64,000 nucleotides of DNA from Collinsella sp. (GTDB lineage Bacteria > Actinomycetota > Coriobacteriia > Coriobacteriales > Coriobacteriaceae). Below, piece after piece: positions 51,059 through 61,200 of the stretch (the first letter of the stretch is position 1; the number at the start of each line of letters is the position of its first letter). The stretch is taken from positions 18,998 to 82,997 of the forward strand of contig JAGZWV010000002.1 of the NCBI GenBank assembly GCA_018378775.1, read 5' to 3'. The notes beneath the pieces were generated by a model that was not told the origin of the DNA, did not search any database, and saw only the letters and a program-made list of their open reading frames with translations. Position numbers and translations under genes: made by a program.

Positions 51059-53767
51059 CTAAAAACCAAAGTCAGCAACAGGGGCAAACGAAACAGCGAT
51101 GGTATACGTCTCGCGCCAAACGATCTTGCCCGTCTCGCGCTCGCGGCAGACCAGATAGTACGGACCCTTGGCCGAGAATCCATCCACTGCATGCAACGCA
51201 AACTTGGCATGCACCACGCGCTCCTGCGAGTTAACAGAAGTCTTGTTGGCATGCGCCTTGACCGTATCGCTCACCTCGTTGCCACTCGCATCGGTAAACA
51301 CCAGCTCGTACTCGCACGGCAAGACCTTACCTTGGGCAGGTTCTTCCTGGATCAAGTTGACCGAGAAAAGCGAGTTGGTCACTCGGCGCCCCTCACTTAG
51401 CACGCGCAGCGTCGCCACGCGCGTGTCGACAAAGTCCTTGGAACCCGAGCGCGCACGCCAAAATCCGACAACGGGCACGCAAAGCTCCTGCAGGCTCATG
51501 CCGCCGTGGACGTAGTTGTTAGTACCACCGGGACGCTTGAAGTGCACGTTCTCGCGCGGGGCAAACCCCTCAAAGCCGGCACCCAAACGTCCCATGTCAA
51601 CATTAACAAACACCCCGCGTGCCTCGTCCGAAAGCTTGGCCACGGCCTCGTTGGGCACCACCAGATGACGCTTGCCGTGCATGACGGGAGAGTCAAGGAA
51701 GGGAAGATCTGGCTTGCCGAGCATCTGACACTCGCTGAGCTCCCGGCGCGTGTAGATAAAGCCGTGATCCGCCGTTATAACAACACGCGCGCCCGGGGCG
51801 TCGGTGCACACGCGGCGCGCCAACGCGGCAAGCTCCTCTACGGTGTCCGCACAGGCATCGAAGACGTCATCCTGCGTAGCGGCCTTCTCGCCCGTGGCAT
51901 CAATCTTGTTGTGATAGAGGTAGACAAGTCTTGAGTCCTTGAGCATCGCCTTGCGCTCGGTTCCCGCCATGTTGAGGTATGCGCTCGAGCGCAAAGCGCG
52001 GGCTGTAGGCTCAACGTGGGCAAGCACGGCCTCGCGCTGCGGAGTCGTCGCAGTGGGCATGTCGTCAGCCAACACAAACGCGCCATCCTCTGCAAGCTCA
52101 AGCACCTGGTGCGGCAGCAGCGCAGGCATGCCCACCTCGGTAATGGAGGGAAAGACCGCCTGCATGCTAGAGACCTTGACGTTGCCGCCGCGTTCGCGCT
52201 CGAGCAGCGCCGCAACGTCGCGGGCAACCTCATAGCGCAGCGCATCGCTCACGATAACGACCGTTGTTTTGGCAGAACCCACAAAGGCGGGTAGCACATG
52301 CCAGTAAAGCTCATCCTGCCGTGCGGGACCATCGATGTAGCCGCAATCGGCCCACTCCCCTTGCGCAGCAGCCGCCCAGCAGGCATTGGCATCCGCCAAG
52401 AACCAGTTGCTGTAGAGATTCTCCGCCCAGTCCGCCACGGCGCGGGCAGGTTCCTCGAGCGCATCGCACTCGACGGAGCGTGCCCGCAGATACGCGGTGC
52501 ACATATGGCGATAGGCAGCGTCCATGGCATACCATTCGGACGTATAGGCATCCCACACCTGCTGGGACCGCGCCAGATGGAACCCACCCGCGTGCGTCTG
52601 CCTAAACGCGCACATATCGGCCACAGCGACAAGCAGGTCAAAGTAGCTCTCGACACGACGGTACCAGCTTAGGTCGCAACGGCGCGCAGCAAAGGCACGC
52701 GCATCCTCAACACGGTCTGCACCTTGCGCAAACGAGCAGAACAGCTGCGAGAGCACAGCCTCATTGACGCACGGGAACACATCAAGCGAAGCCAGCGCAT
52801 CGATCGGCAAGGTCTCGAACCGTGCAAAGAGTCCGCGGGCGTCCTCAACCAAACGGCAAATCTCAAATAGGTCCTCGCTCGATGCCTGGGTATCGGCGGT
52901 CTGGTCCCACGTACGCACCGCCTCAAGGCAATAGGGCCCGTAGGCGGGAGCCACATGGCTCTCAAGCCCCTTGAGCGCTCCCTCGGGAAGCGCGGTGGAT
53001 GCTGCCGTAAGGAGCACATGGGATGCAAGCATAAGCAATGAGTCACGCTCGTAAAGCGGCCCATCAAACCCATAGCAGCGCAACATAAAGGCAGAGAGAA
53101 CATCGCGCACGCTGTACTTATCCACCAGCGCGGCCAGCGCCTCGGGGCCCTCGTGCAGCAGTGTGGTCATGCAGCTGCGCAGCACAAACGCGGGGCGCGC
53201 GTCACCAAGCTCTTTACCGCCAAAAATCACCGTAAGGATGCCGAGTTCGATATCGGATGCGCCCGAGGCATGCGGAACACACGCGGCAAACTTAGCGCAG
53301 CGGGTCTTGGCATCAAAGAACGTCTTGTGCTCGCGCAGGCTCTCGCGCACGGCGTCGATATTCTCGATGCCCAGCTGATCGGCCAAAAGCGAAAGATAGT
53401 CAGCCTGGAACTGATCGGCATACAGCTCAACATCGGCAAGCCAATCACCTTCAAGCCTGCCGCGCGGACAACGGCGATACAGCAAGATATCGCTCGCAAG
53501 GTCATCGCGGTTGATGAGCTTCTTGACGGCAAACATACGGCCCTCGCAGGCCTCAACAAAGCGCACCGGGCGCTCAAAGTCACCGTGAGCAGGCATTACG
53601 CCGGCATCGGCCCCCACGCCGTCGAAACCCTCGGCAGCCAATCGCTCAAACTCAGGAGCAAACTCGCCGTCTGCATCGTGCCAAACCACCACACGGCGCG
53701 GCGCGCATGAGGACAACGGCTGCAAAAATCGCAGCTTGAGCTGTTCTTCTACATCGATCTTGGGCAT
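51059..53767 (-). CDS. pglZ: PglZ, alkaline phosphatase-superfamily BREX protein
   Basis: The 902-residue protein has the PglZ domain in its second half: VVIVSDALRYEVARD (metal-binding Asp), MPALLPH, and VVITADHGFIYTRRE, as in alkaline phosphatase-like enzymes. Length and order match BREX type 1 PglZ. It is needed for both methylation and restriction in known systems. It follows the pglX C-terminal fragment by 23 bp, with AAGGA before the ATG. Confidence 0.94.
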   Translation of the reverse strand: MPKIDVEEQLKLRFLQPLSSCAPRRVVVWHDADGEFAPEFERLAAEGFDGVGADAGVMPAHGDFERPVRFVEACEGRMFAVKKLINRDDLASDILLYRRCPRGRLEGDWLADVELYADQFQADYLSLLADQLGIENIDAVRESLREHKTFFDAKTRCAKFAACVPHASGASDIELGILTVIFGGKELGDARPAFVLRSCMTTLLHEGPEALAALVDKYSVRDVLSAFMLRCYGFDGPLYERDSLLMLASHVLLTAASTALPEGALKGLESHVAPAYGPYCLEAVRTWDQTADTQASSEDLFEICRLVEDARGLFARFETLPIDALASLDVFPCVNEAVLSQLFCSFAQGADRVEDARAFAARRCDLSWYRRVESYFDLLVAVADMCAFRQTHAGGFHLARSQQVWDAYTSEWYAMDAAYRHMCTAYLRARSVECDALEEPARAVADWAENLYSNWFLADANACWAAAAQGEWADCGYIDGPARQDELYWHVLPAFVGSAKTTVVIVSDALRYEVARDVAALLERERGGNVKVSSMQAVFPSITEVGMPALLPHQVLELAEDGAFVLADDMPTATTPQREAVLAHVEPTARALRSSAYLNMAGTERKAMLKDSRLVYLYHNKIDATGEKAATQDDVFDACADTVEELAALARRVCTDAPGARVVITADHGFIYTRRELSECQMLGKPDLPFLDSPVMHGKRHLVVPNEAVAKLSDEARGVFVNVDMGRLGAGFEGFAPRENVHFKRPGGTNNYVHGGMSLQELCVPVVGFWRARSGSKDFVDTRVATLRVLSEGRRVTNSLFSVNLIQEEPAQGKVLPCEYELVFTDASGNEVSDTVKAHANKTSVNSQERVVHAKFALHAVDGFSAKGPYYLVCRERETGKIVWRETYTIAVSFAPVADFGF

Positions 53768-53790
53768 GAATATCCTTACCGTATCTGCAG

Positions 53791-54759
53791 TTACTTAATC
53801 TTCGCCAGCACATCCTGAAACTTGGCGTAGTTGACCTTGACGCCGTCATCCAGGTCGATCTTAATCATCTGGTCTGCCAAATGGTGCAGTTTCTCCTCGT
53901 AGGCAATGGTCTCTTTGAGCTGGTCGTTGAGCTTTTTGATGCGCTTATCCAAGCGCACGCGCTCGCCGCGCTCGGCACTGACAAGGGCATCGTTGGCATA
54001 CCCGATCTGGGCACGGTAGCGCTCCTGTTGCTCATGCACATAGTCGGTGCGGATGCGAGCCAACAGGTCAGGCTGGTAGCGATGCATGTAAACAAGGCAC
54101 TTGAAGCCGTTCTTCTTGCCGCTGTCGAACAGCCAGTAGATGGGGCGCTTCTTATAGGTCTGGCAGTGGTCCTTAAAGAAGTCCTTCAAAAAGTAGGTGC
54201 GGATTACCTCGCGCGAGGTACCCTTGCCGCCGAGTGCCTCGGCAATAAAGGCCAGGTTCTGCTCAAGCGTCTCCTCGCCATACACGGTGCGCACAAAGTC
54301 GATAAAGTAGCGCACGATGTCGTCGTCAAAGTACTCGTCATCGGTAATGGGCAGCACGTTATCGCTATCGGGCATAAAGGTCACATGATCAGAGTTGGGC
54401 ATCTTGGCCAGATAGTCATCGACTGTGGCGCCCTGATCGGCCAGGACCAGCCCGTCCACATCCAGCGAATAGCGGCCAAACACGCAGCCCACGGCATAGC
54501 TTATGAGCGAGGTGATCTCGTCTCGCTTGGTGCGCACGTATTTGTTGCCCTTATAGCTCTCGGGGATCTCGTCGGCGGTATCAAAGATGCGTGCCACCGA
54601 TACGTACTTGTCCTCGACCTCGATGGGCACTTCGCCCTCCATGTTGTAGATCTTGGCAAAGATTCGGTTGAGCTCCTCCTCGTTAGTGCGAAGCTGCTCG
54701 AAGCGAGCATTGACCTCGGCCTTGCGAACCTTGTATTTATCTTTGAGTAGCGTGGCCAT
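53791..54759 (-). CDS. PglX C-terminal fragment as a separate gene
   Basis: The 322-residue protein matches the C-terminal region of full-length type 1 PglX: NEEELNRIFAKIY, FISYAVGC-type (here LISYAVGCVFGRYSLDV), PITDDEYFDDDIVRYF, SREVIRTYFLKDFFKDHCQTYKKRPIYWLFDSG, FKCLVYMHRY, and a closing coiled coil. It lacks any methyltransferase motif. GAAAGGACGGCC precedes its ATG, so it is translated separately. Together with the 836-residue gene upstream it sums to 1,158 residues, the normal PglX length. Confidence 0.85.
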   Translation of the reverse strand: MATLLKDKYKVRKAEVNARFEQLRTNEEELNRIFAKIYNMEGEVPIEVEDKYVSVARIFDTADEIPESYKGNKYVRTKRDEITSLISYAVGCVFGRYSLDVDGLVLADQGATVDDYLAKMPNSDHVTFMPDSDNVLPITDDEYFDDDIVRYFIDFVRTVYGEETLEQNLAFIAEALGGKGTSREVIRTYFLKDFFKDHCQTYKKRPIYWLFDSGKKNGFKCLVYMHRYQPDLLARIRTDYVHEQQERYRAQIGYANDALVSAERGERVRLDKRIKKLNDQLKETIAYEEKLHHLADQMIKIDLDDGVKVNYAKFQDVLAKIK

Positions 54760-54784
54760 AAGGCCGTCCTTTCATTGTTGATAA

Positions 54785-54985
54785 GTTGTCAAGAGGCTTA
54801 AACTAAGGGACCGGAATCTCCAAGAATGCCTCGACCTTACCGATCGACTTCTGGAAAAGCTATTCACCGCATCGGACATTTGCAGAAACGCACTAGTGAC
54901 TCACGACATCGCAAGTCAAACCCTGCAAACTGCATCAAGCGTAAAGGAAAGACAACCTGATATCATTTCTCAGCTCACTAGTTAA
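54785..54985 (+). pseudogene. Possible remnant of a plus-strand gene inside the pglX gap
   Basis: A 66-codon open stretch ends with TAA at 54985. It reads like protein (NLQECLDLTDRLLEKLF, SQTLQTASSVKERQPDIIS) but has no start codon, being closed upstream by TAA at 54782. It is AT-richer than the genome and antisense to the BREX operon. It may be the 3' end of a gene left by a rearrangement. Confidence 0.3.
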
Positions 54986-55020
54986 AGCCAGCTAAACACC
55001 CGGACACGAGGTGAAACCCA

Positions 55021-55620
55021 TTAACGAATACCAGGCCCATCCTTTATCAGCTTCATCCATTTACATAGAGTCGAATTCTTGATTAAAATTCTTGCAGTGA
55101 GTCTTTTGATGTCACCTGCCGGGTCATTCTTTCGTTTTCCCGCAACATCCTCGATAGCGAACCATACATCGCCCTTTGACTTAAATGCACAGAATCTGCC
55201 GTGAGCAAATCCATTTCGTAGGTGATAAAACAAACTGAGTGTTTGATTACTTTTGGCATCATAAAAGACAGCAGACTCGAAGGGCTTTGACTCGATGCCA
55301 GCGCAATCAAACAAATCAGCATTACGCAAAGCCTGTTCCATATCACCAACAGCCGCGGCAGCCCAATATAAAGACTTATTTGAGCTTGCTGCCTTAAGTT
55401 TTTTATTCAAATATTGGGGTTTTCTCCAGGGAGTATCCCACCCGTATTCAGATACCGGAATGCTTCTGCTAGACAGCCCCGGAGCTGGAGTTTCGACAAC
55501 AAAGAACCTAAGAAGCGGGGAAAGCACAGGGCCCAGTGACTTTTGAGATAGACCACATTTAACCCATGCAGGATTAGATTCAACAAACACAACCTTATTT
55601 GCTGATACTGTTTCAAACAT
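55021..55620 (-). CDS. HEPN-like protein inserted between the pglX halves
   Basis: The 199-residue protein has LFYHLRNGFAHGRF at about residues 128-141, which contains the HEPN signature R-x4-H (RNGFAH). HEPN proteins are often RNases in toxin or abortive-infection systems. The rest is unrecognised. ATG 55620 has AGGTGA upstream and begins nine bases after the stop of the pglX methyltransferase part, so it is transcribed within the BREX operon. Base composition is clearly AT-richer than brxC or pglZ, indicating separate origin. Confidence 0.7.
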   Translation of the reverse strand: MFETVSANKVVFVESNPAWVKCGLSQKSLGPVLSPLLRFFVVETPAPGLSSRSIPVSEYGWDTPWRKPQYLNKKLKAASSNKSLYWAAAAVGDMEQALRNADLFDCAGIESKPFESAVFYDAKSNQTLSLFYHLRNGFAHGRFCAFKSKGDVWFAIEDVAGKRKNDPAGDIKRLTARILIKNSTLCKWMKLIKDGPGIR

Positions 55621-55629
55621 GAATCTCAC

Positions 55630-58140
55630 CTAAACCAAGGGGTTGCGTTTGAAATCCCAGGAGGTTTCAAACGAATCCCAATCGGTTTTTGATAGTTCGC
55701 GGCACGAGTCGACCATGTCGTTGACCAACGGCTCCTGTTCCTCGTTCTGAATGATCGGGTAGGTTGCGATTTGGCCTACCTCGAAATTAAGCGTCGGCGA
55801 GAGCATGCTTGCGACACGCATGATCACAGAGCTGTTACAAGCTCCCTGGAGATACTTGAGTGACTCCTCGTCGCTAAAAACGCTCGTGCCCGCCACATCA
55901 AAGATATGCCCAGCAGGCTTAAAACGAAACGCAATGGACCCGCTTGAAATCTTCGACCAGGTAATCGATGGGCTAAAGAAGCAGTTTGTATTCCGTGGAC
56001 TGGAAAGCAATCTACCATTCTGGTCTTTGTAATTACGGATCTCCTGTCCGTCATTCTCCCAGTTAACAACTGAGCTATTATTTCCGTACCATTTGCGGAA
56101 ATCGCCGCCCTTGTTGTAGGGGAACCACTTGCAAGCGCTTTCAATCGACTCTTGAATAGATCCACAGGAATAGACGCTCTTGCAATCATCGACTTCCCAC
56201 CACTCGCGAACGAAACGAGCGTTCTCGCCAGTAGCAAGCCCTTGGTGCGGCTTGCCATACTCACTGAGCTGTTTTGCGTTTCCAAACGCATCCAGAAGAG
56301 CGTCACTGGCCCAGTAGGCTATGGGGATGCCTGGGGTCTGTTTAAAGGTGTCGGCGCCGCGACGGTAGAACCAGCCGCAGTCGGGGTTCTGGATCGCCGC
56401 AAGCAGCTTAAGGCGCTTCGCCTCGCTGCCGTTGATGTCGACGAGGCGCACGTAAGCGCCCTCGTATGCCGCGCGGCCGTTGTAGATGACATCGGCGGTT
56501 ACGTTGACGACCTCGCCGCCGATGGCGTCAAATGCGCGGGGGCCGAGATGAGCCATCGAGACAATCGTTTTGCCCTCGATGATCGAAGAGCGCATCTTCT
56601 CAAAGCTGCCCAGGAACATCCAACTCTGCATGGTAACCATTGCGGCGTAGCCCTTATCCTCGACAAGGTTAAAACCGCGCTCGATAAAGCACGTGCAGAG
56701 GTCGCTCTTCACGTCGGGGTAGTTCTTCTTGATCCACTTGCTCATGAAGGGGTTAAAGCTGCTGCTGCCCATATACGGAGGATTCGCCACGACGCAGATA
56801 AAACGACGGGACAGTTTCTCGCAAATGGCGACGGCGCTTTCGAGCTTAGTTTTGGTCGCAGAAGCAAAAAGGTCCTCGGAACAACTCGCGGCGGCAGCCT
56901 TGAGCTCGTCGATCTCGTCCTCTGAGGGATTGAGCAGCGAACCGATCTCGCCCAAATGACTCAGCTCCTCGGCGAGCTTCTTGTTACCCGGCAGCTCGTC
57001 CTCCCCTAGCGGGATGCTCGAGAGCACGGTAACGTCGGCGCGAACGCCACGCCTAAAGAAGCGACGGTCGTGCTCGCGGGCGCACATGGCAAGCGCCAGC
57101 TCCGCGATCTGTGCCGCGCGGGAATCGATTTCCATACCTGCAAGGTTTTTAGTAAGAATGAGCTCGGGAATCTCGCGCTCACGATAGCCGCGCTCCTCGT
57201 ACATATGGAAGAGCAGCTCAAACGCATAGACCAAGATATGGCCCGAGCCGCATGCGGGGTCGCAGAGGGTTATCTCCTCGGGACTCGAAATGCGGATGAA
57301 GTCCTCGTGCTCAGCATCGGGCTCGATGTAATACTCCATGCGCTCGCGTAGCGAACTCCCCGGATTGTTGAGCATCCACAGACGGCCGAGCGAGTTCTCG
57401 ACCATATAGCGCACGATCCACTCAGGGGTGAAGAGCTGCGTGGCGGGCGCGATGTCCGCCGCCGCTGCCTTGCGCTTGGACTTGAAGAACTCGTCTTTAA
57501 CGTCGGCATTGTAGTACTGATACATCCAGCCCAGAACGGTCACGCCCTCGCACCAGTCCTCGTCAGCGAGGACGGCATTGAGTTTGCCCACCACACTGTC
57601 AGCCATCATGAGGCCCTGGGGCAACAGCAGCTCCATGGCTCCGCCCACGCGTTCAAAGACGCCCGGCAGGCAATCGGCAAGCTCCTCGCACTGAGCAACA
57701 AACAGGTAGCGCCACAACGGTTCATCCAAGCCCGCCATCTTGAGCTCGGCTATGCGATCGGTATCGGCCGTCGTTATGTCCACGTCCAGCGCGTTCTCCA
57801 CGGCCTCGCTGCCATGGCTGCCGTCCGCACGACTTAGCATGCGCATACGGCTGGGAAGCCATCCGCGTGCATCCATGAAGCGAATGGCCACGATGCGGTT
57901 GAACCAAGTGTAGGCCGCACGGTCGCGCAGCGCCTCGTGACCCACCTCTGCCTGCATGCGCAGCAGTTCGTCGCGTTGCTCAATCTCAGCCGGACTTAGG
58001 GGCAGGCCGTTGACGGTCTCGGACCCAACGGGCGCGGGTGCAGGTTCGGTGATGCCGTAGCGCACCGTCTGCGCCTCCACGCCTTTGATGAGCTCCGTAC
58101 GGGCCCAGGTGCAGAAGCTCTTAAGAGCAGAATCGTTCAT
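55630..58140 (-). CDS. pglX: PglX adenine-specific methyltransferase, N-terminal part (split gene)
   Basis: The 836-residue protein is the BREX N6-adenine methyltransferase. The SAM-binding motif DPACGSGH is at 294-301 and the catalytic NPPY at 453-456. After about 650 comes the target-recognition region, whose DNA is noticeably AT-richer. It ends at DWDSFETSWDFKRNPLV, a point that in full-length PglX lies some 330 residues before the C terminus; the missing part is encoded by 53791-54759. PglX marks host DNA at the BREX motif. Start ATG 58140 has only a weak AAAGG upstream. Confidence 0.93.
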   Translation of the reverse strand: MNDSALKSFCTWARTELIKGVEAQTVRYGITEPAPAPVGSETVNGLPLSPAEIEQRDELLRMQAEVGHEALRDRAAYTWFNRIVAIRFMDARGWLPSRMRMLSRADGSHGSEAVENALDVDITTADTDRIAELKMAGLDEPLWRYLFVAQCEELADCLPGVFERVGGAMELLLPQGLMMADSVVGKLNAVLADEDWCEGVTVLGWMYQYYNADVKDEFFKSKRKAAAADIAPATQLFTPEWIVRYMVENSLGRLWMLNNPGSSLRERMEYYIEPDAEHEDFIRISSPEEITLCDPACGSGHILVYAFELLFHMYEERGYREREIPELILTKNLAGMEIDSRAAQIAELALAMCAREHDRRFFRRGVRADVTVLSSIPLGEDELPGNKKLAEELSHLGEIGSLLNPSEDEIDELKAAAASCSEDLFASATKTKLESAVAICEKLSRRFICVVANPPYMGSSSFNPFMSKWIKKNYPDVKSDLCTCFIERGFNLVEDKGYAAMVTMQSWMFLGSFEKMRSSIIEGKTIVSMAHLGPRAFDAIGGEVVNVTADVIYNGRAAYEGAYVRLVDINGSEAKRLKLLAAIQNPDCGWFYRRGADTFKQTPGIPIAYWASDALLDAFGNAKQLSEYGKPHQGLATGENARFVREWWEVDDCKSVYSCGSIQESIESACKWFPYNKGGDFRKWYGNNSSVVNWENDGQEIRNYKDQNGRLLSSPRNTNCFFSPSITWSKISSGSIAFRFKPAGHIFDVAGTSVFSDEESLKYLQGACNSSVIMRVASMLSPTLNFEVGQIATYPIIQNEEQEPLVNDMVDSCRELSKTDWDSFETSWDFKRNPLV

Positions 58141-58171
58141 GGTTGATGAGCCTTTCTAAACGCCATAAACC

Positions 58172-58195
58172 ACCGGTGCTCGCTTTGGCACCGGT
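58172..58195. promoter_or_regulatory. Intercistronic hairpin between brxC and pglX
   Basis: ACCGGTGC (58172-58179) and GCACCGGT (58188-58195) are perfect 8-bp arms around an eight-base loop in the 66-bp gap. No U-run follows. Confidence 0.55.
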
Positions 58196-58206
58196 AGCTC
58201 CGCGAG

Positions 58207-61200
58207 TTAGTTGATACGAATCTCGTCGTTTGCAGCGAGCTCCTGCATAAGGCGAGAGCGCAGGTCGTCCACGTAGCGCTCCACGTCCTCCGCGGACAAG
58301 AGGCGACTCGGCTTGGCCAAATCGGCGCGGCGCACGGTCTTGATCTTGCGTTGGGGCTTAGACGCGGGCACGGGCGCAGACGATGCGGCGCCCTTGTTGG
58401 AGATCTTCTTGACCACCTCACCCGTACTCGTGACCTCGGTGGTGCGGCGCTCGTTGTCCATTCGCATGCGGGCCTCATCCACGGCGTCGTATATCTTGTT
58501 GGTTGCAGCAACGATCCAGTTTTCCCAGTTTGCCGCGAGGGCGTTAAGCTCGTTGAGGCTCTGGACGCCATGGGCGCGGTTCTTGAACGACTCATACCTG
58601 GTGTTGGCGTCCGCGATGGCATCCTTGGCCTGCTTGACAAAACCTTCTTGGCTCTCGGCCTGCTTCCGCAAATCCTGCAGGTCGTTTTCGATACGACACA
58701 AGAACTCGTTGCGGCGAATGCCCAGGTGCTTTTTGATGTCTTCCTCGACGGGTGCCATCAACGGCTGAAGGTCTTTAATGCGGCCGTAGGGCTTTGGGTC
58801 TTTGAGGATCTCGCGTACCTTTGCCACGTTCTCCACCGCGTTGGGAATGTCATCGGAGGCATACTCGATGCCCTCGGTGCGGCTCAAGAAATCCTTGGCG
58901 TGGTCAAACGCTGTTCGTTGGTTGGACTCAAAGAACTCAACCACCTTGTCAAAGTCTTCCTTGGCATCGAGCAGGCGGTCCTCGTGCTTGGTGAACGTGG
59001 TCAAGAACGCCTCGGAATCGCTCTGGTCCTTAAGAACGTCGACCACCTCCGAGCGCATCTTCTCGCACTCGTCCTCACCGGGATACGGGTAGGCCGGCTT
59101 GACACCCGTGTAGTAGTCGCGTGCCATGGCGACGCACACCTCACGCAAGCCCTCAAGGCGCTCCTTGAGCTCGGCCACGAGCTTATCCTCGTTGGAGGGC
59201 ACGGTCTTGAGATCAAACAGGCCACGCATAAGCTCGCCCGTGGCGCGCAGCAACCGGTCGCTCATGCGCACGCGCAAACGCACCTGGGCCTTATCGGCAT
59301 CCTTACGCAGGAGCGACACCATGCGGCTGTCGTTAGCTTGAACCGTCTGACCGCCAAACAGCACCTGCGCGCGCTGCTCCACTACAAGCTGCGCCACCAC
59401 ATTTGCGATGTCAACCTCGCGCCAGCCATAGGGCTTTTGCTGGTACCTGCGCTGGATATCGCCCATAGCGGTATCCAGGTGGCGCTGGTGCTGAACTTTG
59501 AGGTAGTCCTCGACCTCCTTGAGCGCACGCGTGTTGCCCGCGTCCATGCCAGCGAGCCCCGCTTGAACGTTGCCCGCCAGAGTGGAGCGAATATCGGAAT
59601 CGCTCGTAACCGGCGCGCCGATATAGTCGGCCTTTTCAAAGACCACATCGCACAGCTGCGCCAGCACTTGCTCAAAGACCTGAGCGGGTTTGGCCGCGCG
59701 GACCTCAACAATGCGGCTGTTGACCGCGCAACGTGCATGGAGCACGGCCTCGCTCAAAAGGGTATCGGCCTCTTTCTCGTTATAGGCCGCCTCGCGCATC
59801 TTGGACTCGACGATCTGGCGCGTACTCGGCTGAAGCTCCTGGAGATTTCGCGTCTTGGCGTACTTGCGAATCTTGGCGGCGTTGACGAGTGGGGCCCAAT
59901 AATCCACCTCGTCGCTCAAGGCCACGATGGCCTTATCCACGGATTTCAATGCCAGCTCGGCATCGTCCGAACGGCCCAGATCGCTGGCCATGGTCACCAC
60001 GGAAAGTTCCATGCCGCCCATGCTGGATCCATGAATCGAGCCATCCACGTAGCGGTCAAAGGGGAAGTCGTTGGTCCCGCGATTGAGCTTGCGCGTAGTG
60101 TAGATGCTTTCGAACAGGCGCTTCTTGATGTACTCAATCACCTTCGCGTTGTCGATCGGGGTCCGTGCAATCTCCTGTGCGATTTCTTGTTCCTCGTCGG
60201 TGAGGAAGCTGTAGATATCGCCCTGGCGCGCCACGTAGTTCTCGTGTTCCAGGCGGGAGAGGGATTCCTTGACGCGGTCCTTAAGGGCGCGCTTGTCCAC
60301 GTCGAGGCTGTCTATCATGAAGATGGAGATGTTCTCGACCGTGGCCTTGACGTAGCCGATGTAACGAATCAGGTACAGGAGCTTGAGCACCTGAACGTCG
60401 TAGGGTTCAAGGCCCTTTGCGTCCTCGGCCGCGCGGACCGCGCGATCGACCACCTGGTTGATGCCGTGCTCAAGGTCTTTGGAGATAGTGTCAAAGAAAC
60501 GCCAGAACGGCACGAGTGCACCGGTCTGGTCATGCTGGATGGCCTGAGCGCTCTCCTGGAACGCGCTCAGCATGGAGCGCTCGCCCGTGGACATGTGCTT
60601 GGCCTTGACACCGTGTTTGCGCACCTCGGTCATCACGTCGGGCAGAAGCTTAAACTGGTAGCCCACAAACGGGTAGCTGGCCACAAAATCCTTGGAGTTG
60701 GCGTAGCCGGCAAGGTCGGAGCGCGAGCCGCCCTCAAAAGTAAAGTTGTTTTTGAGCACGGCGGCGTCTTGCTCGTAGACCTGTGCAAGCATATCGGCCG
60801 CCGGCGCGGTCTTCTCGAGCACACGGCGCTGGATGACCTCGTCCACGCTGGAGCTAGAGAGCGAAAGTCGGGTATTGAAACGGCCTTGGATCTTTGAAAA
60901 GTCGTTGCCCACGGGCAGGCTCAGGCTGTCGATGGCCTCCTGGCTCGTGACCATCACCCACACGCGGCCACCGCAGGCGGCACCCAACTCCTCGACGATG
61001 GTCTGAAGGCTCAGCATAAGGCTTGGGTCCTGGTCGTTTGTAATAAACTGACCCACCTCGTCGACCATAAAGAGCAAACGGAAGTTGCCGCCGTGGGCCG
61101 CTGCCTGAGCGTCCACGTAGTCCTTGACCTTTTTGGCAAAGACATCAGGGGCCAAAACCTCGTCCTCAGAACCCTCGAGCCAGTTCCATGCGGCCTTTTC

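Noticed and set aside
58351..60897. An 848-codon open frame antisense to brxC
   Set aside because: It lies wholly inside brxC, is rich in Leu/Val/His from reversed codons and has no domain-like pattern.
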